Below the pieces are notes generated by a model. The model did not search any database. It saw nothing but the letters and a program-made list of their open reading frames with translations, and was not told the origin of the DNA. Below, one piece after another: positions 35,642 through 49,204 of a stretch of 64,000 bases of DNA; position 1 is the stretch's first letter, and each line of letters opens with the position of its first letter. The stretch lies in the NCBI RefSeq assembly GCF_013449685.1, contig NZ_JACDSF010000066.1, forward strand, positions 1 through 64,000, read 5' to 3'. Made by a program: the position numbers and the translations under genes. Source of the stretch: Pectobacterium brasiliense (GTDB taxonomy: Bacteria; Pseudomonadota; Gammaproteobacteria; Enterobacterales; Enterobacteriaceae).

Positions 35642-37635
35642 CATGCCTCCTGATTGCCGATGATATGCCGCCGTTCCTTGCTGACGGTGGTTTCCTGTTT
35701 GTGAGTTCCCGCCGGACTGGATATGCCCTGATTGCTGGCGCTGCGGTGCACATAGTCACGACGCAGCGCCCGATAAACCTCCGCAGAAAGTTGCTGACTC
35801 AGGTTCTTTATCACGCCCTGTTCGATTGCTGCCAACGACCAGAGTTCATCCAATTTAGTCAGATTGACCGAGGGTTGCTTGACCGAGAGCGGTTCAAGTT
35901 GAAGCATCTTATCTTCTGCACGCCACACCTTAAACGGCACCCCAGCAGCCCGCCCGGCCTCCACCATCATATGTAACGGGATACGCGAGTATTCCCCTTC
36001 TACCACGCGGTTCATCACCACCTCCACATACACGGCCTTTTTCGGCCATGAATCATCCTTACCGCGCTTGCGGATAAACAAATAGGGGATCAAACTGATT
36101 GCCCCCACGGGTGGCGTGGCCGCACGCGGTAAATGCGGGTGAAGCCGATCCACCCAGCCCTGCGCGATCTTTTCCTCGGCATAGGCTTTCGCCTGACGGT
36201 AGGCGCGACTTTCCATATCCGGCGTAGTCGTTGCTTCTTCGCTCATAAAGCGCTCCAGTTCAAGGCACTCGGTTAGCGCCGGGTCACTGTTTGGGTTACG
36301 CAGGCTCCAGCGGCTGTAATACCCGCCGCCGATATCTGAGTGTGCGCCCGGCAGGGCCAGCTCGGTAAAGTGCGCGGGGATGCTGGTACCAATCGCCGTG
36401 GGCGTGATGCGTGTTAAGGGGAAGTGCTTGCGAACTTCATCCAGTGCGGTTAAATGTACCACCCGCTCGGCGCAGTCATCCTGCAAGCGGATGTTGAGAC
36501 TGGGATGATACGATGAAGCCACCGTATCAAAAATCCCGACAAAGGTGATACGCACATCGTCCCGACTGGCCCAGTCAAACCCCGCTTTCAGCCGGATTGT
36601 GGGTGTATTGGCGATCGCCTGCACCAGCGGATGATCGGCTTTCTGGTCGATGACATTGACAAAATGGCGTGCCGCCGCCGCCCCACGGCTAAAGCCAAAC
36701 ACATCGAAGACAATACGGTGGATGTAGTCGATGTTAGGTAATGTATTTTCTAAATCCCGCATGACAGCGGTAACAATGCCCTGTTCGCAGGCCTGATTCA
36801 CCTTGCCAACGGTGGAGGTATTTTCGCCACCAAAATCCAGATCCAGCCCTTTTGTCAGCATATCGTCCGTTTGGTATTCCGTGCCCTCCTTCCCTGCAAC
36901 CGGATCGCGCGTACCAATGCCGCTGATATAGCTATGGGCGACCAGCGGGCCAGCCGTCAGATCGTATTGGTTAAATAGCTTGCCCACATTAGTAATATCG
37001 TTCGCCGCACTGTCACTCACCGGAAGCCGCCCCATCTGGCAGCCACGCAACTCTTTCTCCCGCTGTGCCGGATCGGCGCAGGTTTCAGCCAGCCATTGTT
37101 CTACCTTTTTAAGGCCAGACTCGGCGTTATAGGTGTTATTCCCCGTGCCATCGAAGAACACGCCGATGCGCAGCACGTTGATCTGGTAGCCTTTGACTTC
37201 GATAACGTAGGAATGGTTGGTAAAGAAACGGACGCTGCCGGCTTTGCCTTCCTGATGTGCCTCTGGCAAGGGTTGCTCAGGTGCGGTCAGGCACAGGTCA
37301 CCGGTGGTCGCCTTAATATGTTCACGTGGCGTGTCATCGTATCCTGCCTTTTCTGCCACATAGGCAGGGACGGCACTTTGCCCGTCCTTCAATACTTCAC
37401 GTGATTGCGCCGCCTTGAGCCAGGGCTGCGTCTCCAGCTTCACGGTGATGGGGCCCACCGCAAAACCCTGTACGATGACAGGCCCTTCTTTGAGGGTGAT
37501 CGTTTCGGACTTGCCGGTATCGTCGGTGAGGGTCGCTTTTAGCCCTTTAAACGAACGGTTGTGTTCATCACGAACATCAATCTCTATCCAGCAATCGTAA
37601 TGTTCGCAGGGGATACAGTAGGGATCGGCTGCCAT
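35641..37635 (-). CDS. Tle1-like phospholipase (DUF2235), probable T6SS effector
   Basis: 664 residues. The DUF2235 alpha/beta hydrolase domain begins near 158 with GVFFDGTGNNT. The nucleophile is S316 in GFSRG (GxSxG), with Asp in VGIFDTVAS (about D370) and His in ALPGAHSDIGGGY (about H432), all in the order expected. The N-terminal 150 residues (MAADPYCIPCEHYDCWIEID onward) look like a beta-rich targeting domain. Tle effectors degrade membrane phospholipids of rival bacteria. No VgrG, PAAR or T6SS core gene is in the window, so it is an orphan. The start follows AGGAG by 8 nt. It overlaps the lipoprotein gene. Confidence 0.8.
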   Translation of the reverse strand: MAADPYCIPCEHYDCWIEIDVRDEHNRSFKGLKATLTDDTGKSETITLKEGPVIVQGFAVGPITVKLETQPWLKAAQSREVLKDGQSAVPAYVAEKAGYDDTPREHIKATTGDLCLTAPEQPLPEAHQEGKAGSVRFFTNHSYVIEVKGYQINVLRIGVFFDGTGNNTYNAESGLKKVEQWLAETCADPAQREKELRGCQMGRLPVSDSAANDITNVGKLFNQYDLTAGPLVAHSYISGIGTRDPVAGKEGTEYQTDDMLTKGLDLDFGGENTSTVGKVNQACEQGIVTAVMRDLENTLPNIDYIHRIVFDVFGFSRGAAAARHFVNVIDQKADHPLVQAIANTPTIRLKAGFDWASRDDVRITFVGIFDTVASSYHPSLNIRLQDDCAERVVHLTALDEVRKHFPLTRITPTAIGTSIPAHFTELALPGAHSDIGGGYYSRWSLRNPNSDPALTECLELERFMSEEATTTPDMESRAYRQAKAYAEEKIAQGWVDRLHPHLPRAATPPVGAISLIPYLFIRKRGKDDSWPKKAVYVEVVMNRVVEGEYSRIPLHMMVEAGRAAGVPFKVWRAEDKMLQLEPLSVKQPSVNLTKLDELWSLAAIEQGVIKNLSQQLSAEVYRALRRDYVHRSASNQGISSPAGTHKQETTVSKERRHIIGNQEA

Positions 37636-38264
37636 TAGTTAACTCCTGTCAACTCTGATGAAAAATGAAATGTCCCGGATTGGGGTCTGAGTCTGCTCAC
37701 ACCACAATCCATGTTGGCTAAAATGCCGTGCTGATAAAAATGCGGAAAACATCGGTTGGTCAGGGCGCTGGCATTAAGTTAACCGTGATGTGCTCATGCC
37801 GTAGACGGTCGGTGGGGTGCAAGGCTGGGAAGGTAGACAAAATGATGAAAACGCTCCATGTGACATCCTTAACGATATTCCTTGTGAGAAAGACAGTGCA
37901 TGTAAAGGATAGCAAGGTGAGCAGGGAATCAATAGCACAAGGAAAGGGCTAAAAATAAGAAAACCAATTGATTATAATGGTAATTATTGTTATTAAAATA
38001 ACATACTACCTAACCGTGTAGATATCTCAGAGGGCTAATTTCGCCTGTACTCACATGGTGGGTTCGATGTGATGCCAGGGTGATAGCTGGCAACAGTACA
38101 AATCCCCAATGAACTGGGGATCTGAGTATTAAGAAGCGGGTTAAGGGGAGTATCGATGTGCGTAAGCCAACGCACAGGGATATTTACAGTGCCTTTACGC
38201 TCTACGCTCCCCGGACTTTATCCGTAATCTCGGCTCTGTGACCAACGTTTTCCTGTAATCGCCG
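37636..38264. other. Intergenic region between the lipase gene and the ascB-like gene
   Basis: About 630 nt with no supported gene. It holds the lipase promoter region and two small hairpins: ATCCCCA / TGGGGAT (38102-38121) and TGTGCGT / ACGCACA (38157-38176). A 74-codon open stretch at 37728-37952 has atypical composition and no recognisable domain and was not called. AT-rich stretches occur around 37960-38010. Confidence 0.5.
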
Positions 38265-39722
<1,458 letters not shown>

Positions 39723-39759
39723 TTAGTTCAGATTTACATGTTGTTCATTTACAATCGGT

Positions 39760-40101
39760 TTAATGGATAGATTGTTTCAGGGTGGAGATTTCCCGATGCA
39801 GTTGAATCAGCTCCTCCACCAGCTCACGGCATAGCATCGCGTTCATCAGGTGATCTTGCGCGTGAACCAGAATCAGGTTGACCGGGATTTTTCCGCTGCC
39901 CTCATCGGCACCAATCAGGGCAGTCTGGATTTGATGGGCTTTACGCGCCGCCACAGAAGCCGTGTTCAGCAGTTCCTCAGCCCTGTCCCAGTCGTATTTT
40001 CTGGCGGCGATCAGCGCTTCCATCGAGCTGGAACGTGCCTCTCCCGCATAGATAATCAGTTCCATTACTGTCGTTTCATCAAGAATGGTTTCATCGCGCA
40101 T
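39760..40101 (-). CDS. PTS EIIA, lactose/cellobiose family
   Basis: Trimeric phosphocarrier of 113 residues. The phosphorylated His is in NLILVHAQDHLMNAM (H80), with the helix MELIIYAGEARSSSMEALIA at the N-terminus. It passes phosphate from HPr to EIIB. It is the only EIIA in the window and overlaps EIIC by 11 bp. The start ATG 40101 has AGGAGG upstream; GTG 40104 is possible. It may also serve the PTS operon at 10284-13364, which lacks EIIA. Confidence 0.9.
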   Translation of the reverse strand: MRDETILDETTVMELIIYAGEARSSSMEALIAARKYDWDRAEELLNTASVAARKAHQIQTALIGADEGSGKIPVNLILVHAQDHLMNAMLCRELVEELIQLHREISTLKQSIH

Positions 40102-41404
40102 CACTCACTGCCTCCTCTGCCGTCCCCACTTCTTGTGCGACCAGCTGACGTTCATACATTTTGAAGAAGGGGTAATAGATTAAGGACGAAACGACAATCA
40201 GTACCCCCACCAGCACCACCGCACGCCAGTCCCACCCCGTAGACCAGGCTGCGCCAATCGGGCCCGGCGTTGTCCAGGGTGCAAGAGAAATGACGCGGTG
40301 TACCAAATCGGTTTTTAATGCGATATAAGCAAGGATGGCGTTCACCAGCGGCGCGGTAATAAATGGGATGAACAACAGCGGGTTCATCACGATAGGTGAA
40401 CCAAAAATCACCGGTTCGTTGATGTTGAACATGCTTGGCACCACGGCCAACTTGCCGATGGAGCGCAGGTGAGCAGAACGGCTACGCAAGTAGAGAAAGA
40501 CCAGCCCCATGGTCGCTCCCGAGCCGCCCACCGTAATGAAGAACTGCCAGAAGGGCTCAATAAAAATTTTGGTGATCGGTGCGCCCGTGTTAAACGCTTC
40601 CTGATTGATCCCTAAGTTAGTCAGCCAGAACGCCTGCAAAATGCCGCCGACGATAACCGCCCCGTGAATCCCAGCAAACCACAGCAGATGGCAGAGCAGC
40701 ACCGCGATCAGGATGGCGGGGAGCGAGTCGGATGCCGAGATAATCGGCGCGAAGACGGCCATAATCGCCTGCGGTAACAACATGCCGAACTGGCTCTGCA
40801 TAAACAGGCTAAGCGGGAAAAGCGTCAGGAAGATAGCAAGAATCGGGATCAGCAGATCGAAAGACTGGCGGATTTTCGGCGGTACCTGTTCAGGCAGGCG
40901 GATACCAATATTGTGCTTCTGCAAAAAGTGCATCAGTTCCGTCGAATAGATCGCCACGATAATCGCGGTGAAAATTCCCTCGCCGCCCAGCGACCCGACC
41001 GGCAGGCTTTTGTCGATTTGCGGCGCCGCAACGACCATAAACGACATCAGCGCCAGACTGGCCGCCATAAAGCCGTTCATTTTATAGCTCTGTGCCAGGT
41101 TATAAGCGATGGCGCTGGTGATATACACCGCCATAATGCCCATCGTCATGTTATAGGGCATCATGATTTGTTCGCCGTGGCGTTCCACCATCCCCAGCCA
41201 CCACTGCGCAAAAGCCCATTCACTATTCGGGCTAAAAGGTGGATGAGCGAATAACATCATAAAAGAGCCAACAATTAAAAACGGCATCGAGGCAATGAAG
41301 CCATCTTTAATTGCTACAACATGGCGCTGGCTGGAAAGTTTAGCCGCAATGGGGCTAATACGGTTTTCGATAACGCTGAATAATGACTCGCTTAATTTAC
41401 TCAT
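40091..41404 (-). CDS. PTS EIIC, lactose/cellobiose family, second copy
   Basis: 437 residues, about ten helices. Family marks include RHVVAIKDGFIASMPFLIVG, SASDSLPAILIAVLLCHLLW and FNINEPVIFGSPIVMNPLLF. It has the same architecture as the EIIC at 11722 and probably carries a beta-glucoside. It follows EIIB by 16 nt and overlaps EIIA. Confidence 0.92.
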   Translation of the reverse strand: MSKLSESLFSVIENRISPIAAKLSSQRHVVAIKDGFIASMPFLIVGSFMMLFAHPPFSPNSEWAFAQWWLGMVERHGEQIMMPYNMTMGIMAVYITSAIAYNLAQSYKMNGFMAASLALMSFMVVAAPQIDKSLPVGSLGGEGIFTAIIVAIYSTELMHFLQKHNIGIRLPEQVPPKIRQSFDLLIPILAIFLTLFPLSLFMQSQFGMLLPQAIMAVFAPIISASDSLPAILIAVLLCHLLWFAGIHGAVIVGGILQAFWLTNLGINQEAFNTGAPITKIFIEPFWQFFITVGGSGATMGLVFLYLRSRSAHLRSIGKLAVVPSMFNINEPVIFGSPIVMNPLLFIPFITAPLVNAILAYIALKTDLVHRVISLAPWTTPGPIGAAWSTGWDWRAVVLVGVLIVVSSLIYYPFFKMYERQLVAQEVGTAEEAVSDAR

Positions 41405-41420
41405 TATTCCTCCCGTTATA

Positions 41421-41726
41421 TTACGCGATCATCGCCAGGGCATCGTTAAGGACTTTTTCCCCATTCATCATGCCGTAATCGACCATATTAATGACCGCGA
41501 TCGGCTTCGCTTTCTCGTCAGCTATCGCCTTGAATTCAGGAAATTTATACTTAATCTGCGGCCCCAGAAGGCAGCAATCATATTCATCAATTAGCTCATT
41601 AAACTCTTCAAAACCCACGGCTTTTATCTCAACAGCGATCGCATTTTTCTCGGCGACCTTTTCCATCCGCTGTACCAGCATGCTGGTAGACATTCCTGCT
41701 GCGCAACAGAGTAAAATCTTATTCAT
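41421..41726 (-). CDS. PTS EIIB, lactose/cellobiose family, second copy
   Basis: 101 residues, Cys in MNKILLCCAAGMSTSMLVQR (C8). The segment DCCLLGPQIKYKFPEF is typical. The start is ATG 41726 with GAGG upstream. It is first in the operon. The leader contains the AscG-type operator at 41776-41795. Confidence 0.92.
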   Translation of the reverse strand: MNKILLCCAAGMSTSMLVQRMEKVAEKNAIAVEIKAVGFEEFNELIDEYDCCLLGPQIKYKFPEFKAIADEKAKPIAVINMVDYGMMNGEKVLNDALAMIA

Positions 41727-41775
41727 ACTGCACCTCACCGTCCGTTTTTTTATTATTCAAGCAAGACACAAAATA

Positions 41776-41795
41776 ATATGCAACCGGTTTCATAT
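41776..41795. promoter_or_regulatory. AscG-type operator between EIIB and the repressor gene
   Basis: ATATGCAACCGGTTTCATAT is a 20-bp palindrome with one mismatched pair around the core AACCGGTT. It lies in the gap between the divergent EIIB operon and the AscG-like gene, 50 nt upstream of EIIB. It resembles recalled AscG sites (TGAAACCGGTTTCA). Confidence 0.75.
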
Positions 41796-41937
41796 TGTTT
41801 TTACTATTTTTTGAAGGCGATCATAAATAGCGCAATCGGGGAATATTTTTATCCCTACACTTGTTATTGGTGATAAAAAAGGAGGATTTTTCCCTATAAT
41901 GACGACATCAGGCAGTACAGGAGAACGAGAAAGTACG

Positions 41938-42951
41938 ATGGTAACCATGCTCGATGTAGCGAAAAAAGCCGGTGTATCCAAAGCCACCGTATCACGCGTG
42001 CTGACAGGGAATAACTACGTCAGTAAAACCACGCGGGATCGGGTATTCCAGGCGATTGAAGAGATTGGCTACCGGCCCAACCTGCTGGCGCGCCAGCTCG
42101 CCACGAGCAAATCGCAAATTATTGGTTTGGTTGTGACCAACACGCTGTACAGCGGCCCCTATTTCAGCGAATTGCTGTTCCAAACGGCAACCATGACGGA
42201 GAAATACGGGCGGCAGCTCATCATGGCAGATGGCAAGCACAGCGCGGAAGAAGAGCGCGAAGCGATCCAGTTCCTGCTCGATTTACGCTGCGATGCCGTC
42301 ATTATCTATCCGCGTTTTCTCTCTACGAATGAACTGGAAGAGATTATCGAACAGCACGATCAGCCGATCATGGTGGTGAACCGCACACTGCATCAGCACG
42401 GCGATAATGGCATCTGCGCCAATCACCAGCAGCACTGCCATGATGCCGTCAATTACCTGATAGCACAGGGCCACCGTGATATCGCCTTTGTCTGTGGATC
42501 GGCGAACTCCCCCACGGGTACAAGCCGACTGGCGGGCTACCGGCAGGCGCTGGAGGAAAACGGGATTCCCTATAATGACGGGCTGGTTGCACCAGGTGAC
42601 TGGACCCATGACAGCGGCTATACGGCGGCACAAATCCTGCTTCAGCGGTCTGCCACCTTCAGTGCGCTCGTCGCCAGCAATGACGATATGGCGATTGGCG
42701 CGGCCAAAGCGCTACGCGAACACGGCCTCGCGATTCCGCAGGATGTCTCGCTACTGGGGTTCGATGATTTACCGATGGCATCATGGTTCTACCCGCCCCT
42801 CACTACCGTGCATGTGCCCGTCGCCGAGATGATCAGCTATACCCTTGAGAAACTGCTGTGCCGACTGGAAGGTGAAACCATCGCGCCTACGCCAGCCTTC
42901 AAAGGCGAATTGATTATCCGCGATTCCGTCAACAAAGGCCCTGCCGCCTAA
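41938..42951 (+). CDS. ascG: LacI-family repressor, AscG-like
   Basis: About 337 residues. The LacI-type helix-turn-helix is MLDVAKKAGVSKATVSRVLT, and the hinge region reads NLLARQLATSKSQIIGLVV. Similarity to recalled E. coli AscG is high (VVTNTLYSGPYFSELLFQTA, ADGKHSAEEEREAIQFLLDL, ALVASNDDMAIGAAKALREH). It represses the divergent beta-glucoside PTS operon until a beta-glucoside inducer binds. The start is ATG 41938; upstream codons would put the helix further in. Symbol by similarity. Confidence 0.88.
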   Translation: MVTMLDVAKKAGVSKATVSRVLTGNNYVSKTTRDRVFQAIEEIGYRPNLLARQLATSKSQIIGLVVTNTLYSGPYFSELLFQTATMTEKYGRQLIMADGKHSAEEEREAIQFLLDLRCDAVIIYPRFLSTNELEEIIEQHDQPIMVVNRTLHQHGDNGICANHQQHCHDAVNYLIAQGHRDIAFVCGSANSPTGTSRLAGYRQALEENGIPYNDGLVAPGDWTHDSGYTAAQILLQRSATFSALVASNDDMAIGAAKALREHGLAIPQDVSLLGFDDLPMASWFYPPLTTVHVPVAEMISYTLEKLLCRLEGETIAPTPAFKGELIIRDSVNKGPAA

Positions 42952-42962
42952 TCCTCGCTCAC

Positions 42963-42987
42963 GCAGTGAGGCGTCCTGCCTCACTGC
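42963..42987 (+). terminator. Hairpin after the ascG-like gene
   Basis: GCAGTGAGGC pairs with GCCTCACTGC (10-bp stem, 5-nt loop) followed by a weak T-rich stretch (TATCTTGATTT). It lies 12 nt beyond the stop codon. Confidence 0.6.
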
Positions 42988-43035
42988 TATCTTGATTTAA
43001 GTACCACCTGATTTGTGACATTTTCGTGAATAATC

Positions 43036-43062
43036 TAAAGACATAGTGTTTCTCGCCGATAA
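43036..43062 (+). promoter_or_regulatory. FliA (sigma-28) promoter of the chemoreceptor gene
   Basis: TAAAGACA (43036-43043), 11-nt spacer, GCCGATAA (43055-43062): the -10 box is identical to the sigma-28 consensus, the -35 is close, and the spacing is exact. It lies 138 nt upstream of the receptor start. Confidence 0.85.
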
Positions 43063-43068
43063 TTTATT

Positions 43069-43084
43069 TGTGACTTACATCACA
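43069..43084 (+). promoter_or_regulatory. CRP-binding site
   Basis: TGTGACTTACATCACA matches the CRP consensus TGTGA-N6-TCACA exactly. It is centred about 14 bp after the sigma-28 -10 box, near its predicted start point, so it could either block that promoter or activate a second promoter further downstream. Confidence 0.75.
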
Positions 43085-43199
43085 AATAATGACGAGTCGC
43101 GCAAGGGAATGACGCCAAAACAGAAAGGAAGACAATCGATTGATTCTTTTATGAAACAAGGTGCCTACAGGCGCTTATATCCTCGAGGATATTACGCAT

Positions 43200-45203
43200 A
43201 TGTCTACAACACTGTTACCGGTTAATCACAGCAATCTACCCATTCATTCCTCGCCAACCGCGTTAAGAAGAAAACTCAGCACACGGATGCTGATGCTCCT
43301 GGCGGGCGTCACCACCATCGCACTCGGTTTTATTCTCACCATCGGCCTGCTGATTTGGCAATCTGGCCAGCAGCAAAAGACCATCGCACAGCAGTATCTT
43401 GAGCAAACGGCGTATACCAACAGCTACCTGATTCAGCAAAAACTGGATGTCGCACTCCATGCGGCACGTAATTTGGTGCAGAGCGTGGTCAGCCTGCAAG
43501 AAGCAGGTAACGCCGATCGAAAAACTGCGGAGACACTGCTGAAGAATGCGCTGAAGAGTCATCCCGACTTCCTTTCGATGTCGCTGGCGTGGGAACCCGA
43601 TGCGTTTGACGGCAAAGATCGGGAGTTCGCCAGTCAACCCGATCAGGACCCGCAAGGCCGCTTCGTCCGCTATGTCGATCGCGATACCGCAGGCAACGTT
43701 GCTCTGCATAATCTGGTGGATTATGAAACGCCCGGCAGCGGCGACTACTATCTGCTACCGAAAAAGCTCCAGAAAGAAGTGATTCTGGAACCGTATAGCT
43801 ACCCCTACAACGGCGTCGATGTCCTGCTGACCTCCATTGCCGTGCCTATTATCATCAACAACAAATTTTACGGCTCCGTCACCGCAGACTTTTCGCTGGA
43901 TACACTGCAACGGCTCGCTAATGACATCAAACCCTATAAAGGCTCAGGCTATGCACAGCTGCTGTCCCACACGGGTGCCTATATTTCTCATCCCGACAAC
44001 GCTCGGGTGACCAAAAAAATTGAAAATGACCCAACGCTGCTTGAACATGCCACCACCGGTCAGCCTTATCAGATCGAACGTAACAGTGCCGTGCTGAACA
44101 CGCCGGCGTTTAACGTGTATGTGCCAGTAAAAATCGGCGATACCGGTACGCCTTGGATGCTCGGCCTGTCTGCTCCCGTTAATGTGGTGATGGCGGAAAC
44201 GGTGCAGCAGCGCAACATGGCGCTACTGCTTATGGTGCTGAGTATCGTGGTCGTTTCCGGCGTACTGGGCATCATCTTTAACCACAAGGTTGCCCGTCCT
44301 ATCGGCGGGGAACCCGCTCAGGCCGCGCAGATCGCGCTATCCGTGGCACAAGGGGATTTAACGCAAATTATCCCCGTGCAGCCAAAGGACGACGGCAGTA
44401 TTTTTTACGCAATGCACACCATGCAGGCACAGTTGAGAGATATCGCCGAGCAGCTAATTAGCACCAGCGAATCCGTCAGCCACGGTGCGACGGAAATTGC
44501 GGCAGGCAACATCGATCTTGCTTCGCGCACCGAGCAGCAGGCAGCGGCGTTGGAAGAAACCGCCGCCAGCATGGAACAGATTACGGCGACGGTGAAACAG
44601 AATGCGGATAACGCCCATAACGCCACAACTCTGGCGCAGAACGCGGCCCACATTGCCCAGAAAGGCGACAAGATTGTCGGTCAGGTTGTTCATATAATGA
44701 ATGAGATCGACGACAGTTCGAAGAAAATTGCCGACATTACCAGTATCATCAACGGCATCGCGTTCCAGACCAATATTCTGGCACTCAACGCGGCGGTGGA
44801 AGCGGCCAGAGCGGGCGAACAAGGGCGCGGTTTTGCCGTTGTTGCCAACGAGGTACGTAATCTCGCGCAGCGCAGCGCCAGTGCCGTAAAAGATATCACC
44901 GCGCTGATTACAGAATCCGCCAGCCGCGTCGACAGTGGTGTCACGCTGGTGCAGAACGCCGGTGAGACCATGCAAGAAATGCTGAGTGCCGTCACGTCGG
45001 TAAAAGACATCATGGATGAGATCGTCTCAGCGTCGGATGAACAATCGCGCGGGATCAGTCAGGTGACACAGGCCGTTCACGAGATGGATGGTGTCACCCA
45101 ACAGAACGCCGCGCTGGTGCAGGAAGCCACGGCGGCGGCAGCGTCACTGGAAGAACAGGCCAGACAGCTCGCGCAAACGGTGCTGGTATTTAAGCTCTCG
45201 TAA
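43200..45203 (+). CDS. Methyl-accepting chemotaxis protein (double-Cache type)
   Basis: 667 residues. A TM helix lies near 30-53 ([20 protein letters not shown]), followed by a large periplasmic sensor (about 54-335) of dCache type, with [20 protein letters not shown] in the distal part. A second TM near 338-358 leads to a HAMP-like linker and the MCP signalling domain. The signalling tip is [20 protein letters not shown]. No C-terminal NWETF pentapeptide is present, so methylation uses CheR/CheB tethering elsewhere. It senses a small ligand, identity unknown. The start is ATG 43200. Confidence 0.9.
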   Translation: MSTTLLPVNHSNLPIHSSPTALRRKLSTRMLMLLAGVTTIALGFILTIGLLIWQSGQQQKTIAQQYLEQTAYTNSYLIQQKLDVALHAARNLVQSVVSLQEAGNADRKTAETLLKNALKSHPDFLSMSLAWEPDAFDGKDREFASQPDQDPQGRFVRYVDRDTAGNVALHNLVDYETPGSGDYYLLPKKLQKEVILEPYSYPYNGVDVLLTSIAVPIIINNKFYGSVTADFSLDTLQRLANDIKPYKGSGYAQLLSHTGAYISHPDNARVTKKIENDPTLLEHATTGQPYQIERNSAVLNTPAFNVYVPVKIGDTGTPWMLGLSAPVNVVMAETVQQRNMALLLMVLSIVVVSGVLGIIFNHKVARPIGGEPAQAAQIALSVAQGDLTQIIPVQPKDDGSIFYAMHTMQAQLRDIAEQLISTSESVSHGATEIAAGNIDLASRTEQQAAALEETAASMEQITATVKQNADNAHNATTLAQNAAHIAQKGDKIVGQVVHIMNEIDDSSKKIADITSIINGIAFQTNILALNAAVEAARAGEQGRGFAVVANEVRNLAQRSASAVKDITALITESASRVDSGVTLVQNAGETMQEMLSAVTSVKDIMDEIVSASDEQSRGISQVTQAVHEMDGVTQQNAALVQEATAAAASLEEQARQLAQTVLVFKLS

Positions 45204-45231
45204 TCACCATTTCTTCCTTCACCAACTCACC

Positions 45232-45257
45232 CGCACGGGCCGGAAACGGCCTGTGCG
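45232..45257 (+). terminator. Terminator of the chemoreceptor gene
   Basis: CGCACGGGCCG pairs with CGGCCTGTGCG (11 bp, one G-U) with a GAAA tetraloop, followed by TTATT, 28 nt beyond the stop. Confidence 0.7.
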
Positions 45258-45494
45258 TTATTCCCAGCGTGGACAGCAATCCTCGAACGAATCTGACCAA
45301 ATACCCCCCAAATACGATTTACTCGTCAATGCCATTCTCTCCCTATTCTGCCGAAAAGGCGGGTATCAATATTCGCCATAGATGATATAAGTAATAGGCT
45401 AACCTTATGATCCATTTGCCAGGGAGTGACGCCCTGTTCCTGCGCCAGCTCTCACGATAATAAAATCTACAGACCTGTAAGCTGCAAAAACAAC

Positions 45495-46685
45495 ATGAAA
45501 TTCATAAAACTACCGCTACTAGCGCAAATCTCATCAGCGCATCTGGTGAGTCACTTCCATATGATGGTGCTGCCCGCGCTCATTCCGCTGCTGTCAGCCC
45601 AGCGTGATATTAGCTTTGTCGAGCTCGGTTTTGCGCTCAGCGTATTCAACATTGTCTCCGCCTGCGTGCAGACACCGATTGGTTTTATGGTGGACCGTAT
45701 CGGCGCACGCCGTACGTTAACCGCCGGGATCACGCTCGGAAGCCTCTGTTTTCTCTCGCTCGGTTTTTCAGGCAGCTACGTTTGGCTGGTCGCCGCGATG
45801 GGACTCGCTGGGATAGCGAACGCAGTTTACCATCCGGCGGATTACGCCTTGCTGTCGCGCGGGATTGATGAGAAACGCATGGGCCGCGCGTTCTCGGTGC
45901 ATACGTTTTCCGGCTTTCTGGGCACGGCCATTGCGCCCGGTATTTTGCTGTCCGTTGCCGCCTTTTCCGGCATCAGTAGCGCATTCATCGTTTCCGGCGT
46001 TCTCGGCTTGCTGACGATACCGCTGCTTCTGACCGATCGCGATGAGCCCATCCGAGTGAAACCTGCGGCAGCAACAGGCACCCAGCCGAGCAAATCGCGC
46101 GCACCCGTTTTCACGCTGCCGATTCTGGCGCTGCTCATTCTGTTCCTGCTGCTGAATTTAAGTACGGGTTCAATCCAGAACTTCTCGGTGACGGCGTTAG
46201 TCACGGGCTACGATTTGTCGCTGTCACAGGCTAACGTGGCGCTGACCGCATTCCTGTTCGCCAGCGCCTTTGGCGTATTGGCTGGCGGATCATTGGCAGA
46301 TAAAACTAAACGCCACGGGCTGGTGGCGACGGCGGCGTTAGCCGTCACCGCCGTGCTGGTCAGTATCGTTGCCATGTATTCTTTATCCACCGTTGTGCTC
46401 GTGCCGTTGTTGGCCGCCGCTGGTTTCCTCTCCGGCATGATCGCCCCTTCTCGGGATATGCTGGTGCGCGCCGCCTCTCCGCCGGGCGCGGAAGGACGAG
46501 TATTTGGGATTGTCTCCACCGGTTTCAACATTGGCGGTGCCGCAGGACCGGTTCTGTTCGGCTGGCTGCTGGATCACGGCCATCCTCACGCCATTTTCTG
46601 GTCTGCCGTTATCTTTATGCTGATCACGTCTTTCATCACCCTGCTACAGGAAATGCGCAGCGCTAAACGACGTGCGCTAGCCTGA
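45495..46685 (+). CDS. MFS transporter (fosmidomycin-resistance-like)
   Basis: 396 residues with about 12 helices. Motif A-type loop FMVDRIGARRTLTAG and, in the second half, GGSLADKTKRHGLV. The N-terminus MKFIKLPLLAQISSAHLVSH and HFHMMVLPALIPLL recall the Fsr subgroup. The substrate is unknown; export of a small compound is likely. ATG 45495 is preceded by no strong ribosome site. Convergent with gyrB. Confidence 0.82.
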   Translation: MKFIKLPLLAQISSAHLVSHFHMMVLPALIPLLSAQRDISFVELGFALSVFNIVSACVQTPIGFMVDRIGARRTLTAGITLGSLCFLSLGFSGSYVWLVAAMGLAGIANAVYHPADYALLSRGIDEKRMGRAFSVHTFSGFLGTAIAPGILLSVAAFSGISSAFIVSGVLGLLTIPLLLTDRDEPIRVKPAAATGTQPSKSRAPVFTLPILALLILFLLLNLSTGSIQNFSVTALVTGYDLSLSQANVALTAFLFASAFGVLAGGSLADKTKRHGLVATAALAVTAVLVSIVAMYSLSTVVLVPLLAAAGFLSGMIAPSRDMLVRAASPPGAEGRVFGIVSTGFNIGGAAGPVLFGWLLDHGHPHAIFWSAVIFMLITSFITLLQEMRSAKRRALA

Positions 46686-46696
46686 TAAAAAGATAT

Positions 46697-46725
46697 AAAA
46701 AAGCCAGCTCCGTAGGGAACTGGCT
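46697..46725 (-). terminator. Terminator after gyrB
   Basis: On the minus strand AGCCAGTTCCC pairs imperfectly with GGAGCTGGCT and is followed by TTTTTTATA. It lies about 44 nt beyond the gyrB stop. Confidence 0.85.
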
Positions 46726-46768
46726 CAGGTTGCTGATAAACCGATCGAGCGGTCAGAATCTATCTAAA

Positions 46769-49204
<2,436 letters not shown>

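Noticed and set aside
37728-37952. 74-codon plus-strand open stretch between the lipase and ascB-like genes
   Set aside because: No domain, no convincing ribosome site, odd composition; probably chance.
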